A DNA stretch of 64,000 nucleotides from Streptomyces sp. CB01580 (GTDB lineage: Bacteria; Actinomycetota; Actinomycetes; Streptomycetales; Streptomycetaceae), in contig NZ_LIXJ01000033.1 of assembly GCF_001905795.1 (NCBI RefSeq), positions 1-64,000 of the forward strand. Reading direction: 5' to 3'. Of the stretch, positions 7,874 through 17,139 are shown in pieces (positions within the stretch are counted from its first letter, which is position 1; each line of letters starts with the position of its first letter). The notes under the pieces were generated by a model. That model did not search any database. It was not told the origin of the DNA and was given only the letters and a program-made list of their open reading frames with translations. The translations under genes were made by a program, and so were the position numbers.

Positions 7874-8187
7874 ATGAGTGGTGTTTCCGGGCTCTCCCAC
7901 CGTTTGGTGCGTTCGCCTGGCGACATCCGGAAGATTAGCACGCTGGACAGGGTGGATTCACATCCGTTGTTTCACCGAAGGCATGGCGGGAGAGGGAACG
8001 CCGAGCGGCCGCCCCCACTCCTCCCCAGTACCCCCCTTGTGCGGGACACTGTCAGGAGGCCGCCTCTACGATCCGTGTGAGAGGTGACACTCATCCACAG
8101 GGCAGACAAGGGGAACCAGCCGATTTCCCGACGCGTGGATACGATCAGTAAGCAGTACCGGGCCGACCACAACGGAGGAGGTGCCCC
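7874..8187. other. intergenic region upstream of fhaA
   Basis: About 310 bases divide the minus-strand tRNA-Leu from the + strand fhaA cluster, so both promoters should lie here. No convincing -35/-10 pair could be assigned by eye. The fhaA start is preceded by GGAGGAGG at a good distance. Confidence 0.4.
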
Positions 8188-9042
8188 ATGGGAGTCATGA
8201 AGCGTTTCGAGCAGCGTCTCGAGGGTCTGGTCAACGGCACCTTCGCCAAGGTCTTCAAGTCCGAGGTCCAGCCGGTGGAGATCGCGGGAGCCCTCCAGCG
8301 CGAGTGCGACAACAACGCGACGATCTGGAACCGCGAGCGGACCGTCGTGCCCAACGACTTCATCGTCGAGCTCAGCACACCCGACTACGAGCGACTCAGC
8401 CCGTACTCGGGCCAGTTGGGCGACGAACTCTCCGGGCTGGTCCGCGACTACGCCAAGCAGCAGCGGTACACCTTCATGGGCCCCATCAAGGTCCACCTGG
8501 AGAAGGCCGACGATCTCGACACCGGCCTGTACCGGGTGCGCAGCCGCACCCTGGCGTCGAGTTCGTCACAGCACCAGGACCTCGGTCGGCAGGGAGCGCC
8601 GAACCACCAGGGGCAGCCCTCGCAGCCCACCGGAGGCTACGGCTACCCGCCCAGCTCCGCCCCGCCCATGCCCACGGCCCCGCCGCCGGGCGCCGGCAGG
8701 CCGGGAGCGCCCGGCACCGACCGGCACCCGTCGGCCGGTCCCAGCCCCCTGCCGAACGCGCAGGTTCGGCGCTGGATCGAGATCAACGGCACTCGCCACC
8801 AGATCTCCCGCTCGACGCTGGTGCTGGGACGCAGCACCGACGCCGACGTGCGGATCGACGACCCCGGCGTATCGCGCCGGCACTGTGAGATCCGGACCGG
8901 AACGCCCCCGACGATCCAGGATCTCGGATCCACCAACGGCATCGTGGTGGACGGGCAGCACACCACCCGCGCTACGCTCCGCGACGGCTCGCGGATCGTC
9001 GTGGGCAGCACCACCATCGTTTACCGGCAAGCCGAAGGGTGA
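8188..9042 (+). CDS. fhaA: FhaA-like protein (DUF3662 plus C-terminal FHA domain)
   Basis: A 284-residue soluble protein with the DUF3662 N-terminal domain (about 1-115, starting MGVMKRFEQRLEGLVNGTFA). A Pro/Gly/Gln-rich linker follows, then an FHA domain (about 195-280) with the hallmark residues LGRS, SRRHCEI and DLGSTNGIVVDG. FHA domains bind phosphothreonine. By analogy with mycobacterial FhaA it should dock on phosphorylated membrane or pseudokinase partners and link kinase signalling to peptidoglycan synthesis. It is the first gene of a six-gene cluster with fhaB, pstP, rodA, pbpA and pknB. The start has GGAGGAGG upstream. Confidence 0.92.
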   Translation: MGVMKRFEQRLEGLVNGTFAKVFKSEVQPVEIAGALQRECDNNATIWNRERTVVPNDFIVELSTPDYERLSPYSGQLGDELSGLVRDYAKQQRYTFMGPIKVHLEKADDLDTGLYRVRSRTLASSSSQHQDLGRQGAPNHQGQPSQPTGGYGYPPSSAPPMPTAPPPGAGRPGAPGTDRHPSAGPSPLPNAQVRRWIEINGTRHQISRSTLVLGRSTDADVRIDDPGVSRRHCEIRTGTPPTIQDLGSTNGIVVDGQHTTRATLRDGSRIVVGSTTIVYRQAEG

Positions 9043-9052
9043 AGCGGGGGCA

Positions 9053-9568
9053 ATGTCAGAGCTGACCCTGACGGTCATGCGGCTAGGTTTCCTGGCTGTT
9101 CTGTGGCTGTTCGTGATCGTGGCCGTCCAGGTCATCCGCAGCGACCTGTTCGGAACGCGCGTCACGCAGCGCGGCTCACGCCGCACCACGAACGACGCGC
9201 GACCGCAACAGGCACGCCAGAATGCCGCGGCCCCGCCGCAGCAGCGCCAGCAATCCGGCCGGCAGCGTCGGGGAGCGCCCACAAAGCTGGTCGTCTCCGA
9301 GGGGTCGCTCACCGGCACCACGGTCACGCTCCAGGGGCAGACCATCACGCTGGGACGGGCCCACGATTCGACGATCGTGCTGGACGACGACTACGCGTCC
9401 AGCAGGCATGCCAGGATCTACCCCGACCGTGACGGTCAGTGGATCGTCGAGGACCTCGGGTCCACCAACGGCACGTACCTCGACCGGACCCGGCTCACCA
9501 CCCCGACGCCCGTTCCGCTGGGCGCGCCGATCCGTATCGGCAAGACCGTCATCGAGCTGCGGAAGTAG
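9053..9568 (+). CDS. fhaB: FhaB-like membrane-anchored FHA protein
   Basis: A 171-residue protein from ATG (MSELTLTVMRLG) with one N-terminal membrane segment (about 8-26, LGFLAVLWLFVIVAVQV). A Gln/Arg-rich linker follows, then a C-terminal FHA domain with ITLGRAHDS, SSRHARI and EDLGSTNGTYLD. The mycobacterial counterpart (FhaB/FipA) is a phosphothreonine reader at the division site and a substrate of the PknA/PknB kinases. It follows fhaA by 10 bases with a GGGGG ribosome site and leads into the phosphatase gene, so cotranscription is very likely. Confidence 0.9.
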   Translation: MSELTLTVMRLGFLAVLWLFVIVAVQVIRSDLFGTRVTQRGSRRTTNDARPQQARQNAAAPPQQRQQSGRQRRGAPTKLVVSEGSLTGTTVTLQGQTITLGRAHDSTIVLDDDYASSRHARIYPDRDGQWIVEDLGSTNGTYLDRTRLTTPTPVPLGAPIRIGKTVIELRK

Positions 9569-9697
9569 TACGACAATGAGCGAGCGGAGCGAGCGAGCCG
9601 CGGCGGCCCGGGCAACGGACCCGGCCCGGCTCCCGACCGGAGGGTGGGCAGTGTGGCTCGAGACCGGCGGTACCCCGAGCCGACGGGCGAGGTGCGC

Positions 9698-11203
9698 ATG
9701 AGTCTTTCCCTGCGCTTCGCCGCCGGATCGCACAAGGGCATGATCCGGGAGGGCAACGAGGACTCCGGCTACGCCGGTCCGCGCCTCCTCGCCATCGCCG
9801 ACGGCATGGGCGGACAGGCGGCCGGAGAGGTCGCCAGCTCCGAGGTGATCTCCACGCTCGTCCAGCTCGACGACGACGTCCCGGGCTCGGACATCCTCAC
9901 TTCACTCGGCTCGGCCGTCCAGCGGGCCAACGACCAGCTGCGCATGATGGTCGAGGAGGACCCCCAGCTGGAGGGCATGGGCACCACGCTCACCGCCCTG
10001 CTCTGGACCGGGCAGCGCCTCGGCCTCGTCCACGTCGGCGACTCCCGCGCGTACCTGCTGCGCGACGGCATGCTCACCCAGATCACCCAGGACCACACCT
10101 GGGTGCAGCGGCTGGTCGACGAGGGCCGGATCACCGAGGAGGAGGCCACCACCCACCCGCAGCGTGCCCTCCTGATGCGGGCACTGGGCAGTGGCGACCA
10201 CGTCGAGCCCGATCTCTCGATCCGCGAAGTCCGGGTCGGCGACCGTTATCTGATCTGTTCCGACGGGCTCTCGGGCGTCGTCTCCCACCAGACGATGGAG
10301 GAGACTCTCGCCAGTTACCAGGGCCCCCAGGAGACCATCCAGGAGCTGATCCAGCTCGCTCTGCGCGGCGGCGGCCCGGACAACATCACCTGCATCGTCG
10401 CCGACGTCGTCGACGTCGACAACAACGACACCCTGTCCGGGCGGCTCAACGACACCCCGGTCGTGGTCGGCGCTGTCGCCGAGAACCAGGCGGCGCAGAT
10501 GGCCGCCGCCGAGAGCACGGCCGCCATGCAGACCCCCGCCGGGCGGGCTGCCGGCCTGGGCCGCCCCGTCCCGCCCCCCTCGGGCGGGTTCGGCCCGCCC
10601 GGGAGCGGTGACACCGCCGGGTACGGAGAAATGCCCGAGAACTCCTTCGACGCGTACACGGACGAAGACTTCGTGAAGCCGAGTGGCGGCCGGAAGTGGT
10701 TCAAGAGGTCGCTCTACACCGTCCTGGCGCTGGCCGTCATCGGCGGTGGCGTCTACAGCGGATACCGCTGGACCCAGAACCAGTTCTACGTCGGCGCGAA
10801 CAACGAGCACGTCGCGCTGTTCCGAGGCATCAGCCAGGACCTGGCTTGGGTCTCGCTCTCGAAGGTCGAGAAGGACCACCCGGAGATCGAACTCAAGTAC
10901 CTCCCGGCCTACCAGCGCAAGCAGGTCGAGGCGACCATCGCCGAGAGCGATCTCGCCTCCGCCCGCGAGAAGATCGGCGAACTCGCCGTCCAGGCATCCG
11001 CCTGCAAGAAGGACGCCCAGCGACGCGCGGCCGAAAAGGCTCGCTCCGACGAGGGCCAAGCCGCCGGTACGGACTCGGACGCCGTCAAGCCGTCCACCAC
11101 ACCGAGCACCGCCACGACCAAGTCGACCGCAGCGACCCCCACTCCTGGCCCCAGCCTCTCGGCGGAAGAGAAAAAGCTGGTCCCGCAGTGCGGTAAGCAG
11201 TAA
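9698..11203 (+). CDS. pstP: membrane PP2C-type Ser/Thr phosphatase (PstP)
   Basis: 501 residues from ATG at MSLSLRFAAGS (GCGAGG upstream; an earlier GTG adds 18 codons). The first 240 residues form a PP2C domain with the metal-binding motifs GNEDSGY, ADGMGGQAAGE, HVGDSRAYLL and GGGPDNIT. A Gly/Pro linker, a single membrane segment near residues 335-357 (YTVLALAVIGGGVYSGY) and an external Ser/Thr-rich tail ending CGKQ follow. It should remove phosphates from the cluster's own kinases, the FHA proteins and cell-wall factors. Linkage to pknB is the standard actinobacterial arrangement. Confidence 0.93.
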   Translation: MSLSLRFAAGSHKGMIREGNEDSGYAGPRLLAIADGMGGQAAGEVASSEVISTLVQLDDDVPGSDILTSLGSAVQRANDQLRMMVEEDPQLEGMGTTLTALLWTGQRLGLVHVGDSRAYLLRDGMLTQITQDHTWVQRLVDEGRITEEEATTHPQRALLMRALGSGDHVEPDLSIREVRVGDRYLICSDGLSGVVSHQTMEETLASYQGPQETIQELIQLALRGGGPDNITCIVADVVDVDNNDTLSGRLNDTPVVVGAVAENQAAQMAAAESTAAMQTPAGRAAGLGRPVPPPSGGFGPPGSGDTAGYGEMPENSFDAYTDEDFVKPSGGRKWFKRSLYTVLALAVIGGGVYSGYRWTQNQFYVGANNEHVALFRGISQDLAWVSLSKVEKDHPEIELKYLPAYQRKQVEATIAESDLASAREKIGELAVQASACKKDAQRRAAEKARSDEGQAAGTDSDAVKPSTTPSTATTKSTAATPTPGPSLSAEEKKLVPQCGKQ

Positions 11204-11225
11204 GCCGTAGGGGGCCTTCAGCACC

Positions 11226-12626
11226 ATGAGCGTTGTCACCAATACGACCACGATCGGCGCGATCGACGCACCGAGCCGCCGCAACACCGAGTTGGCGTTG
11301 CTTGTCTTCGCCGTCTTCATCTCGGCCTTCGCCTACGCGAACGTGGGCCTCGCTCTCAACGGCGAACTGCCCTCCGGCATGCTCGGATACGGCCTCGGAC
11401 TCGCCCTGCTCGCAGGCATCGCGCATCTCGCCGTGCGCAGATTCGCTCGCTACGCGGACCCGCTGCTCCTACCGCTGGCCACGCTGCTCAACGGTCTGGG
11501 CCTTGCGCTCATCTGGCGCCTGGACCAGTCGGAGAGATTCCAGGCGCTGAAGACCTTCGCACCCGCCGCATCCAAGCAGCTGATGTTCTCGGCGGTCGGG
11601 GTCGGACTGCTCGTGGTCGTACTGCTGACCCTCAAGGACCACCGCATCCTGCAGCGCTACACCTACATCTCCATGGTCGTAGCGCTGTTCCTGCTGATCC
11701 TTCCGATGTTCTTCCCAGCGGTGAACGGTGCCAAGATCTGGATCCGGATCCCAGGTATCGGCACCCTTCAGCCCGGCGAGTTCGCCAAGATCATCATCAC
11801 GGTCTTCTTCGCGGGCTATCTGATGGTCAAGCGCGATGCCCTGGCTCTGGCCAGCCGTCGCTTCATGGGGCTGTACCTGCCGCGGGGCCGTGACCTCGGC
11901 CCCATCCTCATGGTCTGGGCCTTCTCGATCCTGATTCTGGTCTTCGAGACCGACCTCGGTTCTTCCCTGCTGTTCTTCGGCATGTTCGTCGTCATGCTGT
12001 ACGTGGCCACGGAACGCACCAGCTGGATCGTCTTCGGTCTGCTGATGTCCGCTGTGGGCGCTGTCGGTGTCGCCTCGTTCGAGCCACACGTCCAGCAGCG
12101 CGTCACCGCCTGGCTCGATCCCTTCGCGGGCTGGGGCAAGGAAGCCGCGAGCGAGCAGATGGCCAAGTCCCTCATGGCCTTCGGTTCCGGCGGTACTCTC
12201 GGCACCGGGCTCGGCCAGGGCAACTCGGACCTGATCGGCTTCGCCGCCAACTCCGACTTCATCCTTGCCACCGTCGGCGAAGAGCTCGGCCTTGCCGGAA
12301 TGATGGCCATCCTCTTGATCTACGGTCTCATCGTGGAGCGCGGCATTCGCACGGCTCTCGCCGCACGCGACCCCTTCGGAAAACTTCTCGCGATCGGTCT
12401 CTCCGGCTCCTTCGCCATTCAGGTCTTCGTCGTCGCCGGTGGTGTCATGGGACTCATTCCGTTGACCGGCATGACCATGCCGTTCGTCGCGGCAGGTGGT
12501 TCGTCCGTCATCGCCAACTGGGCCCTGGTCGGCATCCTGCTCCGTATCAGCGATACCGCACGGCGTCCCGCGCCGGCCCCAGCTCCATCACCCGACGCCG
12601 AAATGACCCAGGTGGTCCGACCGTGA
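11226..12626 (+). CDS. rodA: FtsW/RodA/SpoVE-family SEDS peptidoglycan glycosyltransferase
   Basis: A 466-residue polytopic protein with ten predicted membrane segments. The family signature region includes WIRIPGIGTLQPGEFAKI, FETDLGSSLLFFG and, near the end, GLIPLTGMTMPFVAAGGSS. SEDS proteins polymerise lipid II together with a partner class B PBP. That partner is encoded immediately downstream with a 4-base GTGA overlap, so the two are translationally coupled. The pair is the RodA/PbpA-type unit of the kinase cluster rather than the division-cluster FtsW, judging from context. The start ATG follows a weak GGGGCC site. Confidence 0.92.
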   Translation: MSVVTNTTTIGAIDAPSRRNTELALLVFAVFISAFAYANVGLALNGELPSGMLGYGLGLALLAGIAHLAVRRFARYADPLLLPLATLLNGLGLALIWRLDQSERFQALKTFAPAASKQLMFSAVGVGLLVVVLLTLKDHRILQRYTYISMVVALFLLILPMFFPAVNGAKIWIRIPGIGTLQPGEFAKIIITVFFAGYLMVKRDALALASRRFMGLYLPRGRDLGPILMVWAFSILILVFETDLGSSLLFFGMFVVMLYVATERTSWIVFGLLMSAVGAVGVASFEPHVQQRVTAWLDPFAGWGKEAASEQMAKSLMAFGSGGTLGTGLGQGNSDLIGFAANSDFILATVGEELGLAGMMAILLIYGLIVERGIRTALAARDPFGKLLAIGLSGSFAIQVFVVAGGVMGLIPLTGMTMPFVAAGGSSVIANWALVGILLRISDTARRPAPAPAPSPDAEMTQVVRP

Positions 12627-14077
12627 ACAAGCCACTTCGCAGGATCGCGATTTTTTGCGGGCTGCTCGTCCTCGCTCTCCTGGTCCGTGTCAACTGGCTC
12701 CAGTACGTGCGTGCCGACGAACTGAATGGGCATAAGCACAACCGCCGTGTTCAAATCGAGCGTTACTCGCACGAGCGCGGCAACATCATCGTCGACGGCA
12801 ACCCCGTCACCGGATCCGTCGAGACCTCGGGCAGCGACTTCAAGTACAAGCGGGTATGGAAGAACGGCCCCATGTGGGCTCCTGTGACCGGCTACTCCTC
12901 ACAGGCCTTCGATGCCTCGCAGCTCGAGAACCTCGAAGACGGCATTCTGACCGGCAACAGCGACCAGCTCTTCTTCGACCGCACGCTGTCCCTCTTCACG
13001 GGCGGCCAGAAGAAGGGCGGCAACATCGTCACCACTCTCAATGGTGCCGCACAGAAGGCAGCGTTCGAGAAGCTCGGCAACAAGAAGGGCGCCGTGGTCG
13101 CGCTCGACCCGAGGACGGGCGCGATCCTGACCTTGGTCAGTACGCCTTCGTACGACCCCTCGGTGTTCGCGGGCAACTCCCTCAAGGACGAGAAGGCCCG
13201 TAAGGTCCTTCTGGAGGACAAGAACAAGCCGATGCTCAACCGGGCATTGCGCGAGACCTACCCTCCGGGCTCGACCTTCAAGGTCGTCACCGCCGCCGCG
13301 GCCCTGGAGAACGGGCTGTACACCGACATCGATGCGAAGACGAACTCCCCGCTGCCCTGGCGACTGCCCCAGTCGACCAACAACCTGAACAACGAGGGCA
13401 ACATCCCGTGCGAGAACGCCTCGCTCCGGGAGGCGCTGCGGTGGTCCTGCAACACCGTCTTCGGCAAGATCAGCGACGACCTCGGCAACCAGAAGATGAT
13501 CGACCAGGCCGACAAGTTCGGCTTCAACCAGGAGATCTTCACTCCGGTACGGTCCGACGCCAGCATCTACCCCAAGGACAACCGGCCGCAGAACGCCATG
13601 GCCGGCATCGGCCAGGCGTCCAACCGCTCCACCCCGCTCCAGATGGCCATGGTCGCCGCCGCGGTCGCCAACGACGGCAAGCTGATGCAGCCGTACATGG
13701 TCGCCGAGCGCCAGGCACCCAACCTCGACGTCATCTACACCCACAAGAAGGAACAGCTCAGCCAGCCCCTCTCCGCCGAGAACGCCCAGAAGCTCCAGCG
13801 GATGATGGAGACCGTCGTCCAGGACGGCACCGGTAAGAACGCCCAGATCCCCGGCGTCACCGTCGGCGGCAAGACCGGTACGGCCCAGCACGGCCTCAAC
13901 AACAGCGAGAAGCCGTACGCCTGGTTCATCTCGTACGCCAAGACCGACAACGGCTCCCCGGTCGCCGTGGCCGTGGTCGTCGAGGACGGCGAGGCGAACC
14001 GCGGCGACATCTCCGGTGGCGGTCTGGCCGCCCCGATCGCCAAGGCAGTGATGCAAGCGGTCATCGACAAGAAGTGA
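12623..14077 (+). CDS. pbpA: class B penicillin-binding protein (PbpA)
   Basis: 484 residues from a GTG overlapping the rodA stop. A single N-terminal membrane anchor (about 6-24), a dimerisation-type domain, and a C-terminal transpeptidase follow. The transpeptidase has three catalytic motifs: STFK (in ETYPPGSTFKVVT, near 217), SCN (in LRWSCNTVFGKI) and KTG (in GGKTGTAQHG). It cross-links peptidoglycan strands made by the SEDS partner and is a target of beta-lactams. No PASTA domains are present in this protein; they are carried by the kinase that follows. Confidence 0.93.
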   Translation: MNKPLRRIAIFCGLLVLALLVRVNWLQYVRADELNGHKHNRRVQIERYSHERGNIIVDGNPVTGSVETSGSDFKYKRVWKNGPMWAPVTGYSSQAFDASQLENLEDGILTGNSDQLFFDRTLSLFTGGQKKGGNIVTTLNGAAQKAAFEKLGNKKGAVVALDPRTGAILTLVSTPSYDPSVFAGNSLKDEKARKVLLEDKNKPMLNRALRETYPPGSTFKVVTAAAALENGLYTDIDAKTNSPLPWRLPQSTNNLNNEGNIPCENASLREALRWSCNTVFGKISDDLGNQKMIDQADKFGFNQEIFTPVRSDASIYPKDNRPQNAMAGIGQASNRSTPLQMAMVAAAVANDGKLMQPYMVAERQAPNLDVIYTHKKEQLSQPLSAENAQKLQRMMETVVQDGTGKNAQIPGVTVGGKTGTAQHGLNNSEKPYAWFISYAKTDNGSPVAVAVVVEDGEANRGDISGGGLAAPIAKAVMQAVIDKK

Positions 14078-14244
14078 TGACCGTCACACCAAGTGCCATA
14101 CCTGCATCTTCGGATACCGGTCAGGTATCAGGTCCGGGCTCCGGGCCGATCGGGTAGTGCGCGGCCGGTAGCGTAGGCGCGAGCAGCACACCGCCGGACC
14201 GCGCACCGGTGCGGTCGGGACTGACGGAGAGGGCTGGAACAGTT

Positions 14245-16230
14245 ATGGAAGAGCCGCGTCGCCTCGGCGGCCGGTACGAGCTGGGCTCGGTGCTCGGCCG
14301 TGGTGGCATGGCCGAGGTCTACCTCGCACACGACACCCGGCTCGGCCGCACCGTAGCTGTGAAGACGCTCCGGGTCGACCTGGCCCGCGACCCGTCCTTC
14401 CAGGCCCGGTTCCGCCGTGAGGCCCAGTCCGCCGCCTCGCTCAACCACCCGGCGATCGTCGCGGTCTACGACACCGGCGAGGACTACGTCGACGGGGTCT
14501 CCATCCCGTACATCGTGATGGAGTACGTCGACGGATCGACGCTCAGGGAGCTCCTGCACTCCGGCCGCAAGCTGCTGCCCGAGCGCACCCTGGAGATGAC
14601 CGTCGGCATCCTCCAGGCGCTGGAGTACTCGCACCGCGCAGGCATCGTCCACCGTGACATCAAGCCGGCGAACGTCATGCTGACGCGCACCGGTCAGGTC
14701 AAGGTCATGGACTTCGGCATCGCCCGCGCCATGGGCGACTCCGGCATGACGATGACCCAGACCGCGGCCGTCATCGGCACCGCCCAGTACCTCTCGCCGG
14801 AGCAGGCCAAGGGCGAGCAGGTCGACGCGCGTTCCGACCTGTACTCGACCGGCTGCCTGCTCTACGAGCTGCTGACCGTCCGGCCGCCGTTCGTCGGGGA
14901 CTCGCCCGTCGCGGTCGCCTACCAGCACGTGCGGGAAGAGCCTCAGCCGCCCAGCAACTTCGACCCCGAGATCACGCCCGCCATGGACGCGATCGTGCTG
15001 AAGGCCCTGGTCAAGGACCCCGACTACCGCTACCAGTCGGCCGACGAGATGCGCGCCGACATCGAGGCGTGCCTCGACGGCCAGCCGGTCGCCGCCGCGG
15101 CGGCGATGGGCGCGCCCGGTTACGGCGGCTACGACGGCGGCTACGGCGACCAGCCCACCACGGCACTGCACTCCGCCGACCAGAACGGCGCGGGCGCCAC
15201 CTCCATGCTGCCCCCGGTCAACCCGGACGACGGCGGGTACGGCTACGACGACCGCCCGGACCGCCGCCGCCAGAAAAAGAGCAACACCTCGACGATCCTG
15301 CTGGTCGTCGCCGGTGTCCTGGTCCTGATCGGTGCGATCCTGATCGGCAAGTCGCTCTCCGGCGGCAACGACGACAGCGGCCGGATCAGCGCGCCGAACC
15401 TGGTCGGCCTGACCGTGGACGAGGCTCAGACACGCGCGGAGAGATCCGACGTCGTCCTCAAGGTCGGTTCGCACGAGCCCTGCGAGGACCAGCCCAAGGA
15501 CAAGATCTGCAGCCAGACCCCGACCGCCGGCGACAAGATGGCCGAGAAGGACACCGTCACGGTCGTCGTCTCCGCCGGTCCGCCGAAGGTCGAGGTCCCG
15601 GACGTCACGGAGAAGTCCGAGGCCAACGCCCGCAAGAACCTTGAGGACAAGGGCTTCACGGTCAACGTCACCGCGGTCGAGTCCGAGAGCCGCCCGGGCA
15701 CGGTCACCAAGCAGGACCCCGTGGGCGGAACGAAGGCCGAGAAGAACTCCGAGGTCACGATCACGGTCGCCAAGCAGGCCACTCAACAGCTTCCGCCGGT
15801 GACCGACCGGAGCTACGACGACGCGGTGGCACAGCTCACCGCCCTGGGCTTCAAGAACGTCTCCAGGACCGATGTCGATTCGGACAAGCCCGCAGGCACG
15901 GTCATCAGCCAGAACCCGCCGGGGAACTCGGCGCAGCCGCTGGACGCACAGATCGTCCTGACGGTCTCGAAGGGCCCGAAGCAGCCGGAGCAGACCACGG
16001 TCCCCGACATCCAGGGCAAGACCCTCGGAGAGGTGAAGAACCTGCTCGCCGGGGCGGAACTCCGGCTCGGTCAGGTACAGGGCCCGAACGACGACAACGC
16101 CCGGGTCGTCACCTCCCAGCCCGGCCAGGGACAGCAGGCCGACAAGAACAGCGAGGTCGGCGTGATGACCATTCCCGGCGGAGGGGACGGCAACTCCTTC
16201 GGCGGCCCGAACGGTCATCGGAGACACTGA
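14245..16230 (+). CDS. pknB: PASTA-domain Ser/Thr protein kinase (PknB)
   Basis: 661 residues. The N-terminal kinase domain (about 10-275) carries LGRGGMAEV, the catalytic lysine in VAVKTL, HRDIKPANV, DFGIARAMG and the activation-loop TMTQTAAVIGTAQYLSPE. An Ala/Gly/Tyr linker and one membrane helix (about 352-372) lead to four extracellular PASTA repeats (from SAPNLVGLTVDEAQ to the C-terminus) that bind muropeptides or lipid II. It should phosphorylate FHA proteins, the pseudokinase/MurJ system and division factors, opposed by PstP. The last gene of the cluster; a strong hairpin terminator follows. The ATG at MEEPRRLGG is preferred over an upstream in-frame start. Confidence 0.95.
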   Translation: MEEPRRLGGRYELGSVLGRGGMAEVYLAHDTRLGRTVAVKTLRVDLARDPSFQARFRREAQSAASLNHPAIVAVYDTGEDYVDGVSIPYIVMEYVDGSTLRELLHSGRKLLPERTLEMTVGILQALEYSHRAGIVHRDIKPANVMLTRTGQVKVMDFGIARAMGDSGMTMTQTAAVIGTAQYLSPEQAKGEQVDARSDLYSTGCLLYELLTVRPPFVGDSPVAVAYQHVREEPQPPSNFDPEITPAMDAIVLKALVKDPDYRYQSADEMRADIEACLDGQPVAAAAAMGAPGYGGYDGGYGDQPTTALHSADQNGAGATSMLPPVNPDDGGYGYDDRPDRRRQKKSNTSTILLVVAGVLVLIGAILIGKSLSGGNDDSGRISAPNLVGLTVDEAQTRAERSDVVLKVGSHEPCEDQPKDKICSQTPTAGDKMAEKDTVTVVVSAGPPKVEVPDVTEKSEANARKNLEDKGFTVNVTAVESESRPGTVTKQDPVGGTKAEKNSEVTITVAKQATQQLPPVTDRSYDDAVAQLTALGFKNVSRTDVDSDKPAGTVISQNPPGNSAQPLDAQIVLTVSKGPKQPEQTTVPDIQGKTLGEVKNLLAGAELRLGQVQGPNDDNARVVTSQPGQGQQADKNSEVGVMTIPGGGDGNSFGGPNGHRRH

Positions 16231-16248
16231 CCGTCGGCCCCGACTTCA

Positions 16249-16290
16249 AAAGGGCCCTGGTCACCCGTTGGCGGGTGACCAGGGCCCTTT
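16249..16290 (+). terminator. strong intrinsic terminator after pknB
   Basis: An 18-base perfect stem, AAAGGGCCCTGGTCACCC with its complement and a six-base loop. Being symmetrical, it may also protect against read-through from the convergent sortase operon. Confidence 0.9.
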
Positions 16291-16383
16291 GCCATCGCCG
16301 TCACGACCGCATTCGCGCCGTCACGACCGTGCTCGCGCCGTTCATGGGGGCGCGCAACGGGGCGGCACCGTGCCCGACGGGCG

Positions 16384-17112
16384 TCAGCGCAGCTCCGCCG
16401 GCTTCGTGCGGTCCTTGTCGACCTTCTCCGTGCGCACCAGCTCGCCCCACACGATGTAGCGATACTTGGACGTGTAGACCGGTGTGCAGGTCGTCAGCGT
16501 GATGTAGCGGCCGGGCTTCTTCGCGCCCGACCCCTCCGGCACCGGCAGCAGCACGTCGACGTCGTACTTCGACGTCTCGGGAAGCTCCTTGAACACCTTG
16601 TAGACGTACCAGGTGTCCCTGGTCTCGAAGACGACCGCGTCGCCCGTCCGCACCTTGTCGATGTTGTGGAACTTGGCACCGTGCCCGTCGCGGTGCGCCG
16701 CCAGGGTGAAGTTACCCTTCTTGTCCCAGGGCAGGGCCGACTTCACCGGGTCCGTGTAGTACCCCGCGATGCCGTCGTTGAGGTTCTCGGTGTCGGTGCC
16801 CTTCTTGACGAGCACCTCGCCGTTCCTCATCGACGGAACGTGCAGGAAGCCGATGCCGTCCTTGGTGTCCAGCGCGCCCGGCCCGTCCGCCCAGCGGTCG
16901 CGGACGGTGTCGCCCTGCTTCGTCGCCGCGCGGTCGGCGAGCACATTGGTCCACCAGAGGGAGTACGCCACGAAGAGGCCCAAGACCAGGCCCGCCGTGA
17001 TCAGGAGTTCACCGAAGACGCTGATCGCGGTCGCGACGGGATGGCGGCCCGCACGCCGCGGCGGTGGCGCGGACTCGCCGGTCAGCTCTTCGTGCTCGGT
17101 CCTCGTTGTCAC
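16384..17112 (-). CDS. srtE: class E sortase
   Basis: 242 residues with an N-terminal membrane anchor (about 28-52) and an extracellular sortase barrel. The catalytic triad residues are visible as His140 (TLAAHRDGHG), Cys209 (TLTTCTP) and Arg218 (SKYRYIVWG). Class E sortases of high-GC actinobacteria cleave LAXTG-type signals and attach proteins such as the long chaplins to peptidoglycan, affecting aerial growth. No sorting substrate is encoded nearby. It is the last of a minus-strand row with another class E sortase 27 bases upstream. The AHR in place of the usual GHR next to the catalytic His is a small deviation. Confidence 0.92.
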   Translation of the reverse strand: MTTRTEHEELTGESAPPPRRAGRHPVATAISVFGELLITAGLVLGLFVAYSLWWTNVLADRAATKQGDTVRDRWADGPGALDTKDGIGFLHVPSMRNGEVLVKKGTDTENLNDGIAGYYTDPVKSALPWDKKGNFTLAAHRDGHGAKFHNIDKVRTGDAVVFETRDTWYVYKVFKELPETSKYDVDVLLPVPEGSGAKKPGRYITLTTCTPVYTSKYRYIVWGELVRTEKVDKDRTKPAELR

Positions 17113-17139
17113 CGCACCCGTCCCTGTGGTGATGATGTG